This document shows positions 58,574-64,000 of a DNA stretch of 64,000 nucleotides, in pieces. Under the pieces are notes generated by a model. The model was not told where the DNA came from. It did not search any database and was given only the letters and a program-made list of their open reading frames with translations. Every line of letters starts with the position of its first letter. Position 1 is the stretch's first letter. This stretch comes from Holothuria scabra (taxonomy: Eukaryota; Echinodermata; Holothuroidea; Aspidochirotida; Holothuriidae). The stretch lies in assembly GCA_037179385.1 (NCBI GenBank), contig CM074187.1:43434879-43498878 (forward strand). The letters are read 5' to 3'. The position numbers and the translations under genes are program-made.

Positions 58574-58615
58574 GAATAGAAACTACACGTGATCTTAGCC
58601 AAAAGGCCGAGAAGC
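58574..58615 (-). pseudogene. U2 snRNA-derived pseudogene (5' end)
   Basis: On the minus strand, GCTTCTCGGCCTTTTGGCTA, then AGATCACGTGTAGTTTCTAT match the conserved 5' 40 or so nucleotides of U2 snRNA nearly base for base. The branch-site-pairing GTAGTA is altered to GTAGTT. After about 58574 the match stops: no recognisable Sm-site region or 3' stem-loops. The downstream sequence (58435-58573) has its own hairpin (GTCC-GGAC) but could not be aligned. So this is a truncated or chimeric copy rather than a working U2 gene. Confidence 0.8.
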
Positions 58616-58619
58616 TCAG

Positions 58620-60052
58620 TTCTTTGCCAGCAAGTCGAAGGGACGTTGGAAAAGTATTGACAACCACATGATGCATGAGAGTGAAAAAATCTGTGACGTA
58701 GACAAGATCAGAAAATCACATGACTTACCCCTCAAGACACTAGTTATAACGTTCCCTAAGCACCAGCTTGGACAACTGTACTGGATGCAATGCTTTCTTT
58801 GAGAGGAAAGCATGAATTATTCACATAGGCCTATAAAGCATAGCTTGAGCACTTTGCCAATATTGGATGAAGTTTCAACTTTGTCCCTTTCGAGGCAAAT
58901 CACATGAATGGTCACTTTGTTTCTCAGTTTGTTTTATTCAGCTAGGCTAGCCAAAGGAAATCAGTGTAACCCTTCTGTTGAGGACATGTTTTCATTTGGT
59001 CTTTTAACACACCCCCTCGACGAGGGGTATATAAAGACAGGGTAACCCATAACCCCAAAGTAAGGGTAACCTGACAAGAGGAAATAAGCTTGCCCTGGGT
59101 TTGCTTAGAGATGTTCAGAAGTAAATGAGATTAATTTTTTCTTTGAAAAAAAGAGAAAAAATTCTGGACGATGGGCACTGTTTAACAAAAATTTTCTAAC
59201 TAGTTAAAGACAGCGCTAATTTCCAACCGAATCCCTAACCCTACAAGCGATACAATACAATGGCAACAGCCAATTAAGAAACACCTTGTTAAACAGTGTG
59301 CATCTAAAAATTTCCCGTGCTTTTTATTTATTTCATTCTTTATTTTTAATTTTTTATTGAGATCAGCCGAAGGAATCGCTCAGTCTTGCTCTTTAATGGG
59401 AATTCTGCCCTACACTGGAACAAGTAACATTAGACTCTGTGCAGATGGGTCCACACGATTTTTTTAAATCATACACCTACTTCTGACACGGATGGAATCT
59501 CATCGCAAATGTGGCGGAGGAAAAGAACTACATTACAGGTCTGTAATGTGAGATGATGTCAACATCTTGAGACCAAAGAAACATTTTCTCCTTTTGCAAA
59601 ACACACTACACCACTTCCACTATTTATAACTTTATAGATATTAGAAACATCACGACAAAATTTGTTTTCACTTAATGTGATGTTTTTCCTTCGATATCAA
59701 GCTTGTTTTTTAATTCGGCGCAAAAATGATGTATTCAGGCACGTAAGAATTTATAAACAAGATTTGGTAAATGAATGTTACGTTGGTTTTTGTCACGTCC
59801 TTGCCAAATATTTCTTTTCTTCTCAGTGAATAAACGATTTTCTGTGCCATCTGTCATTACTCACATTAACCCAGGGCGTGCATTATCCCGTCGCTAAACC
59901 ACTCCCTGAACTGCTGATTAACCTAATTATAGGAGCGAGGAATTTGTCGAAAATATCGCGGGAAACACAATTGAACTGTAGTATTTGTATAATTGAGAGA
60001 GTATGATCGACAACATATATATGCAGTTGTTGTTCGATTGACCATATTACCT
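58620..60052. other. Stretch without supported genes
   Basis: No supported coding, RNA or repeat feature. CCCCCTCGACGAGGGG at 59010-59025 is a small palindrome. Confidence 0.4.
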
Positions 60053-60176
<124 letters not shown>

Positions 60177-60213
60177 TGCGCAAACCATATCCCTTGCTTA
60201 GAAAAGAGATGAA

Positions 60214-60366
60214 CATAGGCGTAGTGCAGGGGCACTCCGCCTCTCAATCCAGGCAAAAACAGTTGATCTATTCGGGCAAAACATGGGCAAAATATGATTA
60301 ACGGTGACATTATTCTGGCAAAAATGCCCTTGCCCCCTCACAGAAAATAACCCCCGTACGCCTATG
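60214..60366. mobile_element. hAT-type MITE, relative of 57428-57597
   Basis: A 153-bp element with ends CATAGGCGTA and TACGCCTATG (perfect 10-bp inverted repeats), flanks GAGATGAA and AAGGTGAA (6 of 8 agree). Interior TTCGGGCAAAACATGGGCAA and TTGCCCCCTCACAG as in the other copy. Confidence 0.85.
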
Positions 60367-60837
60367 AAGGTGAAGTGTACCCCGAGTATAGAATTTTATT
60401 AATAACAAGTTCTAATTTCAAAACGAATTTCCAACATCCATGTTTTCTCACTATTTTTGTTTTTAAATATGTCTGTTTTCTTTGGAATTCATGTTGACAA
60501 TACTCAATGATAAAACCACTTTTGGCAATAATCAGTGACTTTTTGTCACACTTGTAACAAATAATTAGTCCGCTCATCCCAATAACTTGTCGCACCTGTG
60601 ACAACTAGTCTGTCCTTGGGTGAGAAAATGACATTTTGAAGCGACTCCGTGTCTCACGTGTGACAATGAATACATAATTAAGACTGGAAAATGCAAAATG
60701 AATATGATTCTTCCACCTCCCATTGCCATAGGTTGTTTCGTTGCTGAGATATTAAATAAGTTTACATAGTTCTTTGGGTATCAGTCTGCAAAATTAGAAC
60801 TGCGGTTTATTGCAAAGTCTGGAGACATTGTTCTTAA

Positions 60838-61131
60838 AAGCCTGATCCTCTCATCTCAAATAGTTCAAACACTCCTAACTTACTAACTTAAGCCCTTCCT
60901 ACAACTGCCTTAAATTCATCCTTATTCAGACGCAATTTCAGTTTATTGCTTCAGGGTAAATGTACACGACCCCAACGTGAAATCAAAACACTCTCAGTAC
61001 AGTACATACTGTATAATATGAGCTTCAGTACTCTGGTTTTCTTTTAACTTAATGTCAATAAAAAATAGTGCCAATTGAGAATTTCAGTAGACTACTACAA
61101 TAATTGTAGTTTGGGTCAGAGGATTAGCCCT
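60838..61131 (-). mobile_element. TTAA-flanked MITE, family A, full-length copy
   Basis: TTAA at 60834-60837 and 61132-61135 flank it on both sides, the clearest target duplication of the family. Ends AAGCCTGATCCTCTCATCTC and GGGTCAGAGGATTAGCCCT are inverted repeats. Interior AAACACTCTCAGTACAGTAC. Confidence 0.88.
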
Positions 61132-61139
61132 TTAAGACT

Positions 61140-61926
61140 GTCAACTTAGCACGAGTTAGTCATCGTCAGCCATTCACCGCTGCAAAACCGTCTGCTCTCG
61201 GTAAGTCTCATCGAACAGTGGATTGATTCGACTTCTCGGAAAATGAGACCATTAAATATCATCTACATAAACACATTTCTTGTTAAAAGTAATTAAAACT
61301 GTCATCCTTGAAAAAACCCTTTTATTTGTTACTGTCTTCGAAAGGTCTAGGGTTGTAGGAAAACAAAATGATTTATGCAAATTTTCTCAAAGTAAGACTA
61401 AAGATGTAAAAACTGCGTCATGTTTTACCCGTTAAAAAGACATTTTTGTATACCTAACGCATCTGAAGATTAGCTCAAATTGTAATTGATAGACCTGCAT
61501 AAACTTTAGTTTGAAGAGGAAACGGCTTTTCTTTATCCACCAAAATGCTAATGCAGGCCAAAAATATCCATGGAGGCTTTTGTAGAGCGTTATGCGGATA
61601 AGTCAGCTATCGCCCGAATCTATCGTTTGAACTCTTTTTACCGACAGATTTTATCACCATCTCGAAGCTACATATGCATCACAGGGGAGTCATAGATGTA
61701 TATATGTCTACAGGATCAAGACAAGAAATCAACTGTACCATAAAATCGCCCTAGGACGCCTGACAATACTGCAATGCATCGACACAGTAATCGCACGACA
61801 CTTTGTTATTCAGGAAATCGAACAAAACGCATTAACTCTTTAAAATTTTAGAAGACCTACTACAGAACAGAGGCTTCTTTAAGAGGTGAGGGATTTTAGC
61901 AAAAGGGACCCTTTAAGTGATGGTGA
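61140..61926. other. Stretch without supported genes
   Basis: No coding or RNA feature seen. Confidence 0.4.
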
Positions 61927-62125
61927 CAGGCGCGTAGCCAGGATTGTGTCGTGGGGGGGGGGGGGGTTGGTGTCATGGAAGAGGGGGTGGTGGGCACGAT
62001 ATGAGTGAAAGTCTAAGGATAGAGAGGAAAACCCGCTATTTTTGGTGTTGTTTGCATTGCAAGGTTGGGTCCTTGGGGGTGGGGAAGGCTCTAGCCCCAA
62101 AGCCCTCCACGTGGCTGCGCCACTG
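61927..62125. mobile_element. hAT-type MITE with 8-bp target duplication
   Basis: A 199-bp element with ends CAGGCGCGTAGCCAGG and GTGGCTGCGCCACTG (imperfect inverted repeats), flanks GATGGTGA (61919-61926) and GAAGGTGA (62126-62133), 7 of 8 agreeing. Relative at 31932 and an inverted relative at 62532. Confidence 0.85.
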
Positions 62126-62531
62126 GAAGGTGACAATAAGTCTGCGCCTATTATAGGAGAAAAAAGTTGCTCAAGTTGCCAGCCCGAGGAATGGCGGGTT
62201 CCCATATTACTTTTTACAAACTTGTTATCATATATTTAATTTAGTCATTGAGTGAAGAATAATTCAAATGTTACATTCCTTGATTGTATTAAAAAGCATT
62301 AAATAAGAATTTCCGTTCGTGGCACATCCACAATTTTGAACTCGTTTGTTGAAGATTGTGAGAGACTTTTCTAGTGAATAAGTTGGATCGAAACGTCCCA
62401 CGAAAGTTTTGGATACCAACATCTCCTATATCGCCTGAAATCGCGCTCCCCGGGCTCAGCAAATGAGCCCTTGATGTATTACTTTTTTGGTGGAAAAAGG
62501 CTATTTCTGAACATGATTAATAAATTGTAAA

Positions 62532-62640
62532 CAGTGGCGTAGCCACGGGGGGGGGGGAGGGGGTTGGGGTATGAACCCCGGCCCCCATGACCCAACCTTG
62601 CAATGCAAAAAGTTTTTGTGTGATGGGCATGCAAAAACAA
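62532..62640. mobile_element. hAT-type MITE, partial, inverted relative of 61927
   Basis: CAGTGGCGTAGCCACGGGG, then CATGACCCAACCTTGCAATG as in the reverse of the 61.9-kb copy. The other end is lost or lies near GGACGCCACC (62662-62671). Confidence 0.65.
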
Positions 62641-62724
62641 GGAATGCGAATGCCACCAAACAGGACGCCACCAAATCCTAGCGTGCACAGAAAACTTTGA
62701 CTAAATATACCTAATAGTTTGTAG

Positions 62725-62925
62725 GAAATTGCAGTCGGAAGGTTGGCAGTTTGAACTCTGGCCCTGTAATACCGAATGCTTTAAAAACGGAACCTATGAT
62801 TGTGCTTGGTGCTCAGCATAAGCCTTGGGGTAGGGAAAACGAGCCAGTGATCCGCATCTGGAAAAAGGGTCGTGGCCGGCTCGACTTAGACAAAAACCAA
62901 TCGGTTGAAAACTTGACCGTAAAAC
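62725..62925 (+). mobile_element. tRNA-derived SINE copy
   Basis: Degraded head (GGTTGGCAGTTTGAACTCTG), body GGTGCTCAGCATAAGCCTTG, GGGAAAACGAGCCAGTGATC, tail GTCGTGGCCGGCTCGACTTA and CAATCGGTTGAAAACTTGAC. Confidence 0.82.
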
Positions 62926-63084
62926 TACATATAACTAACTGACTTATAGGGAATTGCCTTATATTCCCCTTACTGCCTGGAATTGAGGTAACTTCTTTCT
63001 GTTTTCTGTTCTTCAAAGTTTTTAACCGATAACGGCTGAAGATGTACATTTTCTGTACTACATAATGCCCGTCTTTTAGACTTG

Positions 63085-63225
63085 TAGGTCTTTTTAAAGA
63101 ATAAAACGGAACCCATTGCTACTGTGCTCGGTGCTCAGCATAAGCAATGGCGAAGGGAAAACATGGCAGCGAGCCACAACTGGAAAAAGGCCATGTTCCG
63201 TTTAAACCAATAGGTTAGAAAATGA
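63085..63225 (+). mobile_element. tRNA-derived SINE, head-less copy
   Basis: GGTGCTCAGCATAAGCAATG, GGGAAAACATGGCAGCGAGC, CACAACTGGAAAAAGGCCAT, CCAATAGGTTAGAAAATGAC. It lies 160 bp from the previous copy in the same orientation. Confidence 0.8.
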
Positions 63226-63903
63226 CCCGTGTAACTTTGACTGACTTACTGAGGAAGACTAATATTTGGTCCTCTATGCAGGCACTTCCGTGAGTGAGCT
63301 ACATAGAGGATACGGAGGCAATGAAACGGCTTAGTCTTAATGCATTATAATTTAGACGGATCATCCCGTCATCTTCTTAATTTATCATACAAAGCAAAAT
63401 ATGTAAAGCATAAATAAAGAAGTTTTATCTTTTTATTTTTCCTACACCCTCGTGATCTACTGGTTTGGACAGACTGTCAAAGGACCCATGAATATGTGTT
63501 GCAACCTTCTAGATGACCTTTGGATGTATAGGCGTAACACTTAATATACCGGTATTCTTTAGCTTCAATCAGCGACAAAAGTGTTGGAACATAATTGCCA
63601 CGTCAGTTAACCAAGAAGCAGCTCAGCTGGTAGTCTAACTCCGTACCTCCATAACTCCATTCAGTGTTGGTAGGTCCGTTGAAATTTCTCGAAAGTCTCT
63701 CACTAACAACGTTAAATCGGGAAGGGTGGGGGTGGGGGGAGGGGGTTGTTCCAACTACATTTGTAAACTACACTTCTTGGCAACATGTCTGTGATGTTAA
63801 CGTTACAAATGGTTGAAAGTCTTCGACAGTAATTCTTCGGAAACGAGGTTAATATAAAATATGTGAACCCTACGTCTATGGCAAGCCAAATGCCCAATTA
63901 TTC
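63226..63903. other. Stretch without supported genes
   Basis: Contains a G-rich run (GGGTGGGGGTGGGGGGAGGG near 63724). No coding feature. Confidence 0.4.
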
Positions 63904-64000
63904 GATAAACTTGGTTTATCGACCGATAAACCAGGGTTATCAGACGATAAACCAGGTTTATCGACCGATAAACCTGGTTTATCGACCGATAAGCTAAGTT
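63904..64000. repeat. 21-bp palindromic satellite, runs off the window
   Basis: Four full units and a partial one of GATAAACC(A/T)GGTTTATCGACC-type sequence; each unit is itself nearly a perfect palindrome. Variants: CTTGG, CAGGG and CCTGG centres and one ATCAGAC. The array continues past the end, so its full size is unknown. Confidence 0.9.

Overview
This is a repeat-rich stretch of animal nuclear genome. It is A+T-rich and carries many short interspersed elements (SINEs), miniature inverted-repeat transposons (MITEs) and decayed LINEs. It has canonical GT/AG splice signals and no long intact ORF. The repeat spectrum (tRNA-headed SINEs, hAT-type MITEs starting CAGTGGCGTAG, TTAA-flanked MITEs, Jockey/CR1-like LINEs) fits a marine invertebrate, most likely a deuterostome such as an echinoderm. 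That is inference: no marker gene in the window settles the species. No bacterial gene, operon, CRISPR array or prophage is visible.

Layout. 0-12.9 kb: A+T-rich, probably intronic or 3' sequence of a minus-strand gene whose best exon (12.93-13.2 kb) has a strong GTAAGT donor and a basic RKRAK motif. 13.2-14.6 kb: a candidate divergent promoter. 14.6-18.1 kb: a plus-strand exon for a basic protein with one hydrophobic segment, and a phase-compatible terminal exon about 3.2 kb downstream. 18-28 kb: further plus-strand candidate exons (21.8, 24.06, 26.78, 27.92 kb) whose phases fit one another, scattered among MITEs. 28.4-30 kb: a less A+T-rich island ending in a CA-rich, Thr/Pro/Gln/Asn-biased reading frame. 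30-45 kb: mostly repeats, including a SINE nested in a hAT-like element, a CCCCGT minisatellite, a foldback element built on a 20-bp unit, and hairpin repeats. A tentative minus-strand exon set lies at 39.9-42.9 kb. 45-49.1 kb: two decayed, 5'-truncated LINEs; the first is split by a 1.55-kb hAT element with a perfect 8-bp target duplication. 49.2-58 kb: plus-strand candidate exons and one ORF that looks like real protein, of unknown function. 58-64 kb: a U2 snRNA-derived pseudogene, hAT MITEs, an AT microsatellite, SINEs, and a palindromic 21-bp satellite running off the window end.

No protein was recognised by family with certainty. Only the LINE reverse transcriptases, the transposon termini and the U2 fragment are identified by homology. 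The exon calls rest on splice consensus, open frame and phase agreement. They are proposals, not established genes.
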